A stretch of DNA of 64,000 nucleotides from Rana temporaria (GCF_905171775.1 NC_053494.1:46595981-46659980), one strand, 5' to 3'. Numbered from the stretch's first letter, positions 23,841 through 35,368 are shown. The notes: generated by a model not told the origin, from the sequence alone. A program made the numbers and translations.

Positions 23841-24924
23841 TGAGCCTCAGTCCAGTCCTCTCACATGGAAAAGCTAATTACCTGGGAAAGGTAATAATAC
23901 ATTCACACCCTGTTGTAGTCAGGGAAAAATGGGACAGGTCTTGATGATGCCTACTTTAAAATAAGCACAGTTTGGTTACATACGTTCTGTTCGTACATGT
24001 GGCCATCACTAAACCAGCAAAAAAACACAAAAAAAAAGCATGTCTAATAGTTATTGCAGTTGCACCTTTTCAGTACATAATTATAAGACGGAAATGTGAG
24101 GATATTCTTTATGTGAGTTTATTATGTGTGGTGTTATTTTACATTTATTTCCATCAGAATTGCTTATGCACTTTCATGTTTAGTTTTATAAAATATCAAA
24201 TAATCTTTCGAAGGACAGTAATGAAAAGATACAATTTTTGTATGTAATCTCATCAAAGATCTAATCCGAGGCATATATTCATGCTGTGTATGAACACTAT
24301 GACAGCAGTTTAAAAATTTGTAATGAAAATTTTCAAAAATTCATTACGGGCTGGTCAGCATAATACAAGATTAATGAATAGGCCTGGTGTAAAGTAAGTA
24401 ATGGCAGTGGACATTCTCCAGCAAATACCGAGCATGATAATTATCCATTCCAGCATCCTGACACAGTGATTTATGAATCACACTGGATTCGTCTGTAAAT
24501 AAACCCAGCAGGAAAGGGAGCTGCTCAGCAGGTATTGCCATTGTGTTGTTTGTCATCTAGTGTGAAACGTAGATTTAATCTTCTCACGGTGCTTATAGGG
24601 AAATCATCATGATGGCTGTACTCCAGGAGTATGTAACTATTACCATTTAAATACATGAGAGGACCACAGCAGCTGATTATTCCGACAGGCCTTGGATAGC
24701 TCTTTACATTTTAGACAAGTTACATCCTGCAAGAATATCTATCATTTTAAATTTGCTTGGGAGGAAATATTACAGCTTTCTTAGGAGTCAAAATGTGTTG
24801 TTCCTTTGTTGCTCAGATTACCACTTGTATTTATTTCATATTGAACCTGCCTCCCTTACTTCTAAAGTTTCTCTTTTACCACACTTTAGTTCTGTATTAG
24901 TTTTAAAAACCTAATCAAATTGAA
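23841..24924. other. Unique non-coding interval
   Basis: AT-rich, no repeat or exon recognised. Confidence 0.4.
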
Positions 24925-25145
24925 ATACCCGTATTTATTGGGGTATAGCGTGCTCCCGCGTATAGCGCGCACCCCTAAAGTTGCCCCGAAATTCCTGTGG
25001 AAAAAAGATTTTTTTACTTACAGTTTTGGTGTCTTGCCGGCGCAGTATTCAAACTCGGTGCGGGAAAATGGGTAGCGGCGTATATCGTGCACCCACGATT
25101 TTCAGGGCAAAAAAGTGCGCGGTATACGCCGATAAATACGGTATG
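24925..25145. mobile_element. MITE with CCGTATTTAT...ATAAATACGG ends
   Basis: The left end atacccgtatttattggggt pairs with the inverse of the right end acgccgataaatacggtat. The interior is CpG-rich (gcgtatagcgcgcaccc) and non-coding. Short, highly paired ends are typical of a MITE. Confidence 0.7.
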
Positions 25146-26145
25146 TCAATGAATAAAGAGAAAAGATTTTAAGCATGAGCAGGTAAAATTTGTGTTAAAA
25201 TTATTGGCCTCATTTAATGAAATATGTGTGAGGCCTTATTTACATGGGCATACCAATCTGTACACCCATGCAAAGGGCAGTTTTTACTGCATTGTATGCA
25301 CAGGTGTTCTGTGCATCCGCATGCAGACAGTCCCAATAATATCTATTGGGTCGCAGTGGCTGTACTGGTCCTAATTTGATAGCAATGTGTGGCCCTAAAA
25401 AGCACACTGTCAGTCTATGTTGGGGGCAGCAAACCCACATAGCTCTTAGGTTGGGACTAGCGGCTGTGTCTGTACAGCCGCTGCATCCCAAAAGACAATA
25501 GGACTGCCTGCACGTGGATGCACAGAGCGCCCGCATGATGAGGCCTAACTCCAGCATTTTTTTTTTTTAGTTTTGGATAAAGTAGGGAAGGGTTAAGACT
25601 TCTATGAGGTGTTTATTTCTCTCGGGTGCCCAATTTGAGAAACTTCCCTAAAAACGAAACTTCACTCAAAAGGGGAAGTTCCACTCCAGCAGGTACCTGG
25701 TTTTGACAGCTCTGTCCCCTTCTTCCCCTGTAGCCTTCTGGGACATGTCACATGGCCCAGAAAGCTGCTGGGCCTATCAAATAGCGCAGCATGGCTCGCA
25801 CATGTGCAGTAGGCAGCCGGCTTTGAAGCCACAAGCAGTCACAGCCGGCTGCCCACAGTTGGTATGCCAGCTTTGGGGAACAAAGCCTGGTGAAGAAACT
25901 GGCTGGGTGAGGATGTCGCATAGGTGAGTGTCCTATTATTAAATGTCAGCAGCTACAGTTTTTTGTAGATTTTTGAACAGATGACTGTGACTGGACAGAC
26001 GCTTTAATTCCTCACAGGAACGAGACACCAATTAAGAATTTTTAACCCCACTGGTGCCCAACATGCCACCCAGGGGACACATGTGGCCACTTGGAACTTA
26101 CTGTATGGCCTACAGGGCACCTGCAGACTATAGCCTTGTCCTTAC
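25146..26145. other. Non-coding interval with a repeat near 25650
   Basis: From about 25650 (gaaacttcactcaaaagggg then aagttccact) a copy of the repeat seen at 13840 begins. Its right limit is not clear. The rest holds no recognised gene. Confidence 0.35.
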
Positions 26146-26660
26146 TTAAAGCGGGAGTTCACCCATAAAACACTTTTTCCCCTTAGATGTATGCTCATTT
26201 TGTCTAGGGGAATCGGCTAGTTGTTTTAAAATATGAGCTGTACTTACCGTTTTCGAGATGCATCTTCTCCGTCGCTTCCGGGTATGGGTCTTCGGGAGCG
26301 GGCGTTCCTTCTTGATTGACAGTCTTCCGAGAGGCTTCCGACGGTCGCATCCATCGCGTCACTAGTAGCCGAAAGAAGCCGAACGTCGGTGCGGCTCTAT
26401 ACTGCGCCTGCGCACCGACGTTCGGCTTCCTTCGGAAAATCGTGACGCGATGGATGCGACCGTTGGAAGCCTCTCGGAAGACTGTCAATCAAAATAGGAA
26501 CGCCCAGTCCCGCAGCCCATACCCGGAAGCGGCGGAGAAGATGCATCTCGTAAACGGTAAGTACAGCTCATATTTTAAAACAACTAGCCGATTCCCCTAG
26601 ACAAAATGATTATCCATCTAGGGGGAAATAGTGTCATGTACGGGTGAACCCCCGCTTTAA
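26146..26660. mobile_element. Palindromic TTAA element P1
   Basis: TTAA is at 26146-26149 and 26657-26660. The ends AGCGGGAGTTCACCC and the inverse of AGCGGGGGTTCACCC match at 14 of 15 bases. Arms of about 240 bp (aaacaactagccgattccc at 26573 inverts 26203-26227) meet at a centre with gtcggtgcggctctatactg near 26378. Both strands have a 94-codon ORF that is nearly the same protein, as expected for a palindrome. Confidence 0.8.
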
Positions 26661-27311
26661 GCCAGTGAAAAAAAAATACCCTTTACACTGGATTTTAGTG
26701 GAAACAAAGTGTGGTGGGGCATCCAGCAGTCGCTATATTGCATACTGTACATTATGCATAGGTGTGCACAGCCTATTGCATTAGGTTGTGCACCCCAAAG
26801 CTTAAACACATATGTGTGTGTGCGTGTGTGTATATACTGACGGTGTCAGTAGGGCAGAGATCGGTGTCAGTAGGGCAGCGATCAGTGTCGGTAGGACAGT
26901 GGACGGGGTCAGTAGTTTTTTTATTTTATTTATTATTTTTTGCAATTGATTTTTTTTTTAGGAGTCCCGTTAGGGAGCTTTGGTAAAATATATCTGCACC
27001 ACACGGCGTGATTAGGGTGTGTCCGCACACCTATGACATTATGCCACATTTACCTCTGGGTGTGCTCTCTTCCAGCCTTGTAACATCTTGAGTCAAGTTC
27101 CCTGAATTCCATGTTGGTGCCATTTTCTTTCTCTTCTGGTTTTCACTGTCTTCTTACTTTGCTCATTGAGCAGGAGTTAAAAGCACCCGACTCGACCCCC
27201 AGCATCTTTATTGCGCACTTGCCACAGTCAAATTTTTTTTTGGCAGAGGAGGCTTAAATATTCTGTACGATCAAAAGACTGTATCTGCTGGCAAATGTAT
27301 GTTTTTGAGCT
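26661..27311. other. Non-coding interval with a 22-bp tandem repeat
   Basis: At 26838-26921 the unit cggtgtcagtagggcagaga occurs about 3.5 times in degenerate form, just after a tgtgtgtgtgcgtgtgtg run. No gene is recognised. Confidence 0.5.
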
Positions 27312-27759
27312 TTAGGCCACTTTCAGGCGCTTCTAAACTGCCAGTAAAAACACTGAGCTTTTGAAGAGCTTTCTATTCATTTCAATGGAGAGGGAAGTTT
27401 TTCACAGCCCTGCCAGCACACTGCCCCAGTGTGACAGCATTCATTGATTTCAATTTAAATAGGTTTTCGTGAGCTTTTTTGGCGCTGTTTTTAGCATGGA
27501 AGTGCCTGAAAAGTGCCTCATTGTGAAAGTGGTCTTACTTCTGCATTTCTAAACTGCCAGTAAAACACTGAGCGCTTTTTTAAAGAGCTTTCCATTCATT
27601 TCAATGGAGAGAGAAGTTTTTTCACCGCCCTGCCAGAGCACTGCCCCAGTGTGAAAGCATTTATTGATTTTAATGGAAATAGGTTTTCGTGAGCTTTTCA
27701 GGCGCTTTTTTTTTAGCATAAAAGCATCTGAAAAGCACCTCAGTGTGAAAGGGGTCTAA
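27312..27759. mobile_element. Harbinger-like MITE with internal 216-bp tandem duplication
   Basis: The left is TTA (27312-27314) then GGCCACTTTCA. The right is TGAAAGGGGTC then TAA (27757-27759). Inside, ctaaactgccagtaaaa, atttcaatggagag and aggttttcgtgagctttt each occur twice, 216 bp apart, so the body is duplicated. Non-coding. Confidence 0.6.
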
Positions 27760-28178
27760 CTTTTGCTTTGAATGACTTTTTCATGCCATCTTTTTCTGCG
27801 TGGACCATCCATTTTCTTTCTTTATATTTTGTTTCTTCTGATCTTTTATAAATTATCTTTCAAATATCCAATGTGACACTAGTCATTTTTTTTATAAAGG
27901 CTACATTCACTTTTAGTAACCTGTTTCACCCGTATTTAGGGTGATAATGAGTACTGTGAGCCTCACAGGAAATGAGTTGAATGACCGCCCAAAGAGGAGG
28001 AAGTCAGAGACAGCCCTGGAGCATGGAAAGAGTAACCAGAGATTGTCAATATTTATTTTATTCAGGGGTGTGGGGGGTGGGGATAAACAAATGTATTAGA
28101 GGTTATACTTGTATATATGTATGTATGTATGTGTCCATTCTGCTTTTCTTCCTGGAGATATTACAGATAATGAAGTAG
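27760..28178. other. Unique interval with a short tatg microsatellite
   Basis: A tatgtatgtatgtatg run is near 28116-28133. No gene or other repeat. Confidence 0.4.
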
Positions 28179-28326
28179 GTTTAAATTAGGGTTGTCCCGA
28201 TACTGATACTAGTATCGGTATCGGGACCGAATCCGAGTATTTGCGGGAGTACTTGTACTCCCGCAAATGCCCCCGATACCTAAATAGAATACTAACCCAA
28301 CCCACCCCCCCCCGCCGCCGCCGCCA

Positions 28327-28585
28327 ACGCTACGCTGCATCCCCGCTGCCGCCGCCACTTGGTTAATACGGGCGGGGAACATTACAGCTTTCATTTGAAT
28401 AGCTGTAGTGTTTCCCGCCGCACCGCGTATAGACACTCCCCCTTGCTCGGGTGAACTGTCCAATCCCGAGCAAGGGGGAGTGTCTTTACGCAGCGCGGCG
28501 CGAAAGACTACAGCTATTCAAATGAAAGCTGTAATGTTTGCCGTCCGTATTAACCAAGCGGCGGCAGCGGGGATGCGGCAGCATG
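28327..28585. repeat. Inverted repeat with about 120-bp arms inside hAT
   Basis: The left arm (ttaatacgggcgggg, acattacagctttcatttga, atagacactcccccttgctc) is repeated inversely on the right (gagcaagggggagtgtct, atgaaagctgtaatgttt). It could extrude as a cruciform. Perhaps a small palindromic insertion within the hAT. Confidence 0.75.
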
Positions 28586-28595
28586 TAGGTAAGGG

Positions 28596-28915
28596 GGACA
28601 TGGCTGCATATATGGGGGGGACATGGCTGGATATGGGGGGGACATGGCTGCATATGGGGGGGACATGGCTGCATATGGGGGGGGACATGGCTGGATATGG
28701 GGGGGACATGGCTGGATATGGGGGGGGACATGGCTGGATATGGGGGGGGACATGGCTGGATATGGGGGGGGACATGGCTGCATATGGGGGGGAATGGCTG
28801 CATATGGGTGGACATGGCTGAATATGGGGGGGACATGGCTGGATATGGGGGGGACATGGCTGCATATGGGGGGGACATGGCTGCATATATGGGGGGGACA
28901 TGGCTGCATTTGGGG
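28596..28915 (+). repeat. G-rich minisatellite, gacatggctgSatatgggggg
   Basis: About 16 copies of a 19-24-bp unit with runs of 6-8 G on the + strand, and a C/G alternation in ctgcat versus ctggat. The G runs make the + strand a candidate for G-quadruplexes. Long ORFs on both strands here are artefacts of the repeat. Confidence 0.9.
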
Positions 28916-29017
28916 ACACATTTAAAAAAAGTATCGGTATTCGGTATCGGCGAGTACTTGAAAAAAAGTATCGGTACTTGTACTCAGTCCTAAAAAAGTG
29001 GTATCGGGACAACCCTA

Positions 29018-29844
29018 ATTTAAATATAGTTAAACATTTCTAAAATAGGGTCCATAGTGGTCGGATCTTCAAAATTTATGTTTCTCCACTGTAAATATCT
29101 AAAGTAAAAATTTATGAGAAAACTTCTACTAAAACTGAGCTTTTTATTCTCTTTATTTCCACGTTGAGCTCTATTTTCAGTATTGAAGTGTGCTACGTGA
29201 TAGCATGCACTTTATTTTACAACATAAAAACATTTTAAATTGGGACATGTTTAAGCCTCACCTGCCCAACCACACCTATAATTTAATGGAAACAAACCAT
29301 TTCTCAATGAGCCGACCTTATCTGTCTCCAAAATTAAGGAGTGTCCTGCAAAAAATAGTCATGATGGAAATGAATATGACACAATTCCCACGGGAAAGGG
29401 GAAAGATGTTGTTCCTTGCTTAATCAAATGATAATCGAAATGGATTTTGATGGCATCAATCAATTTTGCTCCTGAATTTTTTTGAAAAAGACAGTTGCTG
29501 GCATTTTTCTGGTGGTTTTGAAGGACCAGAGTCCGATCTGCTGTGACTGCACTATGTGTAGCAAGGTAGGAAGCAAAATAAGTTCCTGTCAGGGAAAGGA
29601 ATTGATCATTTGATTAATATCCTGTCTGAGAATATTGATTGGTGAGATCATCTATTTTGAATTATTCATTGTTTATTCTCTTGCTATTGTAAATCATTTT
29701 CAGAAAGTACACAGGCACAGTCACTAACATGCCTTTAATCATACATTACAAGGATGTTGTCTACCATTTAAAGGTCGAATGATATTTAAAAAAACACCAA
29801 TTACTGCTTGGCCAAAGAAACTCTTTCTCCCAGTTTTTGGCCTG
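29018..29844. other. Unique non-coding interval
   Basis: No repeat, splice-bounded exon or RNA gene recognised. Confidence 0.4.
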
Positions 29845-30248
29845 TAATGCCACGTACACACGATCGGACATTCCGACAACAAAACTGAATTTTTTTCCGA
29901 CGGATGTTTGTTCAAACTTGTCTTGCATACACACGGTCACACAAATGTTGTCGGAAATTGCGAACGTCCAGAATGCGGTGAAGTACAACACTACGACAAG
30001 CCGAGGAAAAATTAAGTTCAATGATTCCGAGAATGCGTCTACGCATGCGTTGAATTGTGTATACACGATCAGAATTTCCAGGGGGGACGTTTGTTGTCGG
30101 AAAAATTGAGAACCAGCTCTCATACATTTGTTGTCGGAAATTCCGACAGCAAATGTCTGATGGAGCCTACACACGGTCGGATTTTCCAACAACAAGCTCG
30201 CATCGAACATTTGTTGTCGTAAATTCCGACCGTGTGTACGCAGCATAA
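29845..30248. mobile_element. Harbinger-like MITE, TGCCGCGTACAC family (copy 2)
   Basis: TAA lies on both sides of TGCCACGTAC and GTACGCAGCA ends, a 3-bp TWA duplication. Blocks cttgtcttgcatacacacgg and acatttgttgtcgtaaattc match copy 1 but about 140 bp of the interior is missing. Non-coding. Confidence 0.7.
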
Positions 30249-30274
30249 GAGGCCAGTTAGCCACTGCATTGCTA

Positions 30275-30739
30275 TTAAAGGATCACTAAAGGAATTTTTT
30301 TTTTAGCTAAATAGCTTCCTTTACCTTACTGCAGTCCTGGTTTCATGTCCTTATTGTTCGTTTTTGCTTTGAAGTAGCTGTAATTCTGCTCTGATCTCCA
30401 CACTTCCTGGTTGTCTTTTTCCTTATAACCATCATACTGATAGCTTTTCACTGTAGGTCTAAGCTGTCATTACTGTGTGTCTAAAACTTAACAGAACCAA
30501 TCAGATTCATTTTAAAAACAAAACACTGCCCTGGATTTGTTTGTTTTTGTTCTGTGTGTCTCTCTAGTTCACAGGAACATGAAAACAGTTTAAAAGTGAA
30601 ACTAACCTACAGGCACATTATAGGATTGATTTTTTATCTATTTGTAATCATTTTTAAAAGGAATCAGTTAACTTTTATGTCTCTATACCCTGTAAACAGT
30701 CATTTCAGAAATTTTTTTTTTCCTTTAGTGACCCTTTAA
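30275..30739. mobile_element. TTAA element, AGGATCACTAAAGGAA ends
   Basis: TTAA is at 30275-30278 and 30736-30739. The terminus AGGATCACTAAAGGAA is nearly the inverse of ttcctttagtgaccct. About 465 bp and non-coding, it lies 27 bp from the Harbinger-like copy. Confidence 0.7.
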
Positions 30740-30784
30740 GTTCATTGTTGAACTTGAGAACCTTTATTTAAAAGTTTAGTGTTG

Positions 30785-30951
30785 GTGTGCAAAACTAAAA
30801 TCATCCCCCCCCCCTTCTTTGTCTGTCTGGTTATTTTTTCCTCTTCTTTAATTTTAAAATATTCTACATTTAATTATACCTACCTTACAGTATGATTACA
30901 TTACAATTGCATGTATTAACAAACCTCAATAAAAATCTATAAAAAAAAAAA
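30785..30951 (+). mobile_element. Probable L1-type 3' end with poly(A)
   Basis: A poly-C/pyrimidine stretch, then aacctcaataaaaatc and an A run (30941-30951). The order resembles 52700-52797. It would be a severely 5'-truncated LINE copy on the + strand. No coding part remains. Confidence 0.35.
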
Positions 30952-30954
30952 TTT

Positions 30955-31090
30955 GAGGGCTGCTTTAAGTCCTGTATGATGTGCAGTGGGGCCTCCATAG
31001 ATCAGATTTGTTTTTCCAGCACATCCTACAGTTGCTCAATTGGATTGAAATCTGGAGAATTTGGAGGCCAAGTCAGCTTGTTTGGTTTGA
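30955..31090 (-). pseudogene. Tc1/mariner transposase fragment (C-terminal DDE part)
   Basis: Read on the - strand from about 31087 the frame gives NKLTWPPNSPDFNPIEQL, then a stop, then DVLEKQI and another stop, then SMEAP. W-P-x-x-S-P-D-x-N-P-I-E is the diagnostic block carrying the catalytic E of the DD34E triad in Tc1 transposases. Two stops in about 35 codons and loss of all upstream sequence mark it as dead. It differs in sequence from the Tc1 copy at 55635 and is a separate relic. Confidence 0.75.
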
Positions 31091-31129
31091 GAAACACAAG
31101 TTTCACTCTTCCTTCCAGGGCTGTGCACT

Positions 31130-31313
31130 CTAGCTCTGTAACTGGCCAGAGTTGTGTGACGTCACGTGCGTGCCCTTTCATTAGTACGCATGCATCGAGG
31201 ACATCAGCGCAAGCGTGTATGGTAAATATCTCCTAAACCATGCAGGTTTAGGAGATATTTGTACCTACAGGTAAGGCTTACCTGTAGGTAAAAGTGGTTT
31301 ACAACCACTTTAA
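31130..31313. mobile_element. Partial TTAA MITE, right end TTTACAACCACTTTAA
   Basis: The right terminus tttacaaccactttaa (TTAA 31310-31313) equals that of the 1332-1918 family. Inside are two hairpins, ctcctaaaccatgcaggttt and cctacaggtaaggcttacctg. The left end is not recognised. Confidence 0.5.
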
Positions 31314-31430
31314 GTAAAAGTACTATTACAACAATGAAAAAAATAATAATCTTGTATGCAGGCTTTGAGCACTGGAGCTGCAGTGCTGGCTAGGGTCTTA
31401 GTAATTTTATTGTGTTAAATGCTTATCTAT

Positions 31431-31746
31431 TGTCTCGTTTCCACTGAGCGGTTCGGTACGCTATTTTCGGTGTTCCATTATGAAAGTGTGCCATAAAACC
31501 GAACCGTACTGCACCATTCTGGGTCCTGCTTCAGATGTGGGGCCATAGAAAATGGAACGGTTTGGTTAGGGCGGAGCTACAATACATTACACTGATTGGT
31601 GGACACGCTAGGCATTTTTTTCTAAACCCTGTATGGCCCCCGACGGTCCAACTTGCAGTGGAAATGCTCACCAGAATAGACCGTACCATTCTAAGCGTTC
31701 CAAACTGTACCGACCCGAACCGTTCCGCTCAGTGGAAACGAGGCAT
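31431..31746. mobile_element. Foldback MITE, CTCGTTTCCACTGAGCGG ends
   Basis: The left end ctcgtttccactgagcggtt is the inverse of the right end aaccgttccgctcagtggaa plus acgag. Inner arms also pair (ggttcggtacg with accgacccgaacc). Non-coding. Confidence 0.7.
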
Positions 31747-32992
31747 AAATCACTGACTACACATAAGATTTTATGGCATTTCTAGCTGGTCCTCCATTTG
31801 CCAGATTCTTGCTCCTTTTGCAGCAAAAAATCCATCAGGGAACTCCAGTGTAGTGATTTCACTGCTGGAGTAACCAAATGGCATACAAAGTGCACATTAT
31901 GCTGTGAGTGTAGCTCTACTCCCTAAATTTAGTCACATCCCTGCATAGGCACTCCTGCCGCAGATGCGAAGACCCATAAAATGAGAGCACTGGCAATAAA
32001 ATTAATGGTCTTTTTAATCATAGCACTTTGTTTGCCGTTACGCCATGCTGTGTCAAAAAGTAAACTGCTCATTCCACATTGATTCACAGTCAGAGGCCCA
32101 GGTAAACGAGGCGTTTGATGTAAGAGGCCATATCGTCTGTACACAGGCCCATAGAACACTAGAAAATGGAATGAAATTCACGGTGTCAATATCATTGTTG
32201 CCTGCTCAGAGGAGAATGTCCATATAAACCAATTATATCTCGGTTTTAATCAATAAAGTGTGTATGGATCTTGGCGTTTACAATCTATTTTTGAATTTAC
32301 AATAAGGATTGTTTTAGCATTCACAGTCTTTATTATGTAAAACAAGTGGTTCGGAGTCGCACCGAGGGGCTAAGCCAGACTTGAGATTTTTAATTGCATT
32401 GGTAACACGAGATTAACCTGTTGACAAATGTCTCATTATAAACACCTTGAAATCAATGCGTTGTAATGAAACTTTTGTCAACACAAGGCAATCTCATGCT
32501 ACTAATCAAATAAAAATGACTTGCCAGGATAAAATATAGAAGCAGACGCTGCTTTTTAAAGGCAATGTCATTCTTATCCTTGGTGACCTGACCCAGAGCA
32601 GGAACATAATTCAGCTTCCTGCCATCTTCATTTACAAAACTTTATTGAAATGCATGTAAGACGCTAGCAAACTTGCATTGCAGTGTTTATTGCACCACAG
32701 GGCCACTTCATCCAACTATTACAGTATGTTTAAGGGCTCGTTTATACAAGGGTTGCCCTTTAAAAAACAGGCTGTGCTGGATCTCTTTTCAGAGTGCATT
32801 TGACAGTAGTGAGGAAACCTTGCACGCGGTTTGCGGGGAAGTTGTGGCTCAGCCCCATTCACTTGACCGAAGGGATCATTTTTTCCACACCACGACGCAA
32901 AGCTTCATGTATGCGTCATGTGTATACCCCCATATGGCTGCCTTTGCAGTTTTGGGGAAAGAGGGGGGGTGCTTTAAAAAACTCAGCGTACC
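31747..32992. other. Unique non-coding interval
   Basis: No transposon or exon identified. ORFs on both strands around 31930-32230 have no recognised domain. Confidence 0.4.
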
Positions 32993-33240
32993 CCCTTCTT
33001 CAAAGCCTGGATAGTGGTCACGGACTATCCAGGCTTTGAAGAAAGGGGGAACGCCCCAGAAACGCGTCAGCCGTTCAGATGTCTGAAGTTCCACTGGCAG
33101 GTGCCGCGAGGTCCAGTCCAGCTGTCTGAAAAGCACTTACTTATGATTGTCTTGTGAGTAGGATCATTGCTTTTTATTCTGTTTTTAATACATTTTAAGT
33201 GGTAATGCACAAGGTCGGTGCGCCCTCCTTTCTTTTCTTT
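32993..33240. repeat. Hairpin plus gaaacgcgtcag module
   Basis: cttcaaagcctggatagt (from 32998) is repeated inversely as actatccaggctttgaag (to 33041). It is followed by ccagaaacgcgtcagccg, the module also seen in other form at 11283 and 20466. Probably an unclassified retroelement fragment. Confidence 0.5.
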
Positions 33241-33446
33241 TTCGTTTTAGCCATATGAACACCCTTTGTTCTGTGGAGGGTTGCAAGACTTCTGATTTTT
33301 GCCGTTAGACTACACTGCTGTACCGGGTTTGGCGAAACACCAGAGCGCAGGAGGTTTTGTGTTTTTACTGCTAGTTTTGGGGCACTGATCACTTTAAGTG
33401 TATGACCACGAAAATGTATATCATATACAGTATACTCCGAACCTAT

Positions 33447-33690
33447 ACAGTGCCTTGAAAAAGTATTCATACTCCTTGAAATTTTTCACAAAAAAAAATG
33501 TAAAAGTATTTTATTGGAATTTTATGTGACAGACCAACACAAAGTGGCACATAATTGTGAAGTGAAAGGAAAATTTATAAATGGTTTTCATTTTTTTTAC
33601 AAATAAATATGTGAAAAGTGTGGCATGCATTTGTATTCAACCCCCTTTAATCTGATACCCCCCTAACTAAAATAAGCAGGAAGACTGCTG
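33447..33690 (+). mobile_element. Tc1-like element, left end only
   Basis: cagtgccttgaaaaagtatt then catactccttgaaatttttc are typical Tc1 terminal sequence. It is followed by gacagaccaacacaaagtgg and gtattcaaccccctttaatc, the sub-terminal part of such elements. The transposase and right end are absent. Confidence 0.65.
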
Positions 33691-34279
33691 TAAGCAACAT
33701 CAGAGGCAGCTAAGGCCATATTAAGACTTTCATTGAACTGTTGGTGGTTCAGCCATACTACAAAGTACCTAAAATGGCAATCTAATAGTAAATAGTAACT
33801 GACCCTCTCTTGCTGATCTGGAAGTTACTCTTTTATGCATGGGCATGTTTTGCATGAACATGTTGGCCTAAATTATGGCTGCCCTACTCCAGTTCCTAAG
33901 GTCTGCAGAGAGTATTTGATCACGAATGACAAATACATTTCTCTTAATGGACCAATGCCAGTTTTTACCAAGAGGCTTAAAACTTTGTGATGGTTATGGC
34001 TCGTGAAGACTAAATTTGAAACAACTGCTCTAAATGACTCCATTATCATATCTAATTTAGAAACTGCCATTGTTATGCAGATCAAAGTGACAGAACCAAG
34101 CAGTCTTTGGCTCCCATAGCATGCTGGTGTGGCAGGGACCCCAAAATATTCTAGGTATTGTGAAAGCAAGGCATCACTATTGTTTGAACACTATTCCTGT
34201 AACAGGAGTGACTTTTGGGCACAGATTGAGCCAGGAGATGGGGGACATATGTTGGATTGTTTTGGCGTGGACAGTGATC
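33691..34279. other. Unique non-coding interval
   Basis: Sequence between the Tc1 scrap and the L1 target duplication. Nothing recognised. Confidence 0.4.
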
Positions 34280-34292
34280 TACAGTATATTCC

Positions 34293-34703
34293 TTTTTTTT
34301 TTTTTTTTTTTTTTTTTTTGAGATAAATACTGCATTTACTTTTTTTACAACAAAGTGACAATGTTACAACAATGTGAAACAAGTTAAGGAGTTGTCAAGC
34401 CTGCAAATGTGAGAAGCAAATACAGCTGCCCTGTATACATACACAAGAAACAAGGTTTTAATATATAATGAAATTTGATAAGACTATTTGCATAAATCAG
34501 AAATGAAAACCGTTCACATGCAGTAAATAAATTACATGCTTCCTGGAATTGATAAGGAGACTGATGCAGGCAGATTTTACAAAAGTGGCTTTCATGCATT
34601 TTAATATCATTAAAAACGATCGTGTGTGGGCTCCAGAGCATTTTTTCACAATGTAAAAGATGTAAATGTAAAAATTTAGAGCATGCTTTAATTTTTCACG
34701 TCG
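34293..34703 (-). other. Second poly(A) and likely 3'-transduced segment
   Basis: In element orientation the L1 body ends at an A tract (34728-34704) shortly after AATAAA. Then 384 bp (34703-34320) follow, ending in a 27-base A tract (34319-34293) that abuts the target duplication. A variant signal AGTAAA lies at 34340-34335, about 15 bases before that tract. No coding potential is seen in the segment. The simplest reading is read-through of the source L1 into its flank. Confidence 0.65.
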
Positions 34704-34903
34704 TTTTTTTTTTTTTTTAATTTTTTTTGTGACATAGTGAGGTCTTTTATTCATTTCTTTACAAAACAATACAATAAATACAACATAAAATCAATATACA
34801 TACTAACATACAAGGTCTCAAGATATACCCCTTCCTAAAGTAGTATAAAAGCTGGGTGGTCCTCTGCCAATCTTACTCCTAAGTTTCTCCTCCCCCCTTT
34901 ACC

Positions 34904-35337
34904 TACTGGACCAGTCTCTCCCCATCTCTTGTCCATAGAAAATACCTAGGGGTAGGGCAAAGATAGATACGGAGGGAGAAGGGAGGGAGAGCGAGGGAAG
35001 AAGGGGGGGAGAGGGGGTGAAAAAAAAAAAAAAAAAAAAAAAAATTTTTTATCAGGTGCTGAATAATAAGATGGGGAAAAAAGGAGACTTTCCCCCAAAT
35101 TGTGAAGAGAAAAGAAGAAATAAATAAATAAATGAGAAGAATAAATAAATAAAAAAACAATAGATCTGTGAGAAATCTATATAGAGTGTGGGGATCATTT
35201 CCCCTAATTGTGAATTTACTTCAGTGAGCAATAGACAGGAAAAAAAAAAAAAAAAAGAAAAAGGCAATAAATCTGTAGAAAAACTATATAAAGTATAGGG
35301 ATTATTTCCCCTAATTGTGTATTTACTTCGGTGAGCA

Positions 35338-35368
<31 letters not shown>

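Larger units (their letters stand above)
28187..29017. mobile_element. hAT-like element, TAGGGTTGTCCCGATAC ends (copy 1)
   Basis: The ends TAGGGTTGTCCCGATAC and its inverse are flanked by gtttaaat (28179-28186) and atttaaat (29018-29025), 7 of 8 identical. Its 3' block (aaaagtatcggtattcggta, gagtacttg) is shared with the copy at 56841-57859. The interior is different: an inverted repeat (28327-28585) and a G-rich minisatellite. No transposase. Confidence 0.8.

Noticed and set aside
26204..26600. Conserved 94-residue protein encoded on both strands
   Set aside because: Identical-looking proteins on opposite strands result from the P1 palindrome.
28596..28915. Possible CRISPR array
   Set aside because: Units are contiguous without unique spacers and the context is a vertebrate transposon.
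28486..29012. Long Pro/Cys/His-rich ORFs on both strands
   Set aside because: They are translations of the 19-24-bp minisatellite in several frames. No start context, no domain.
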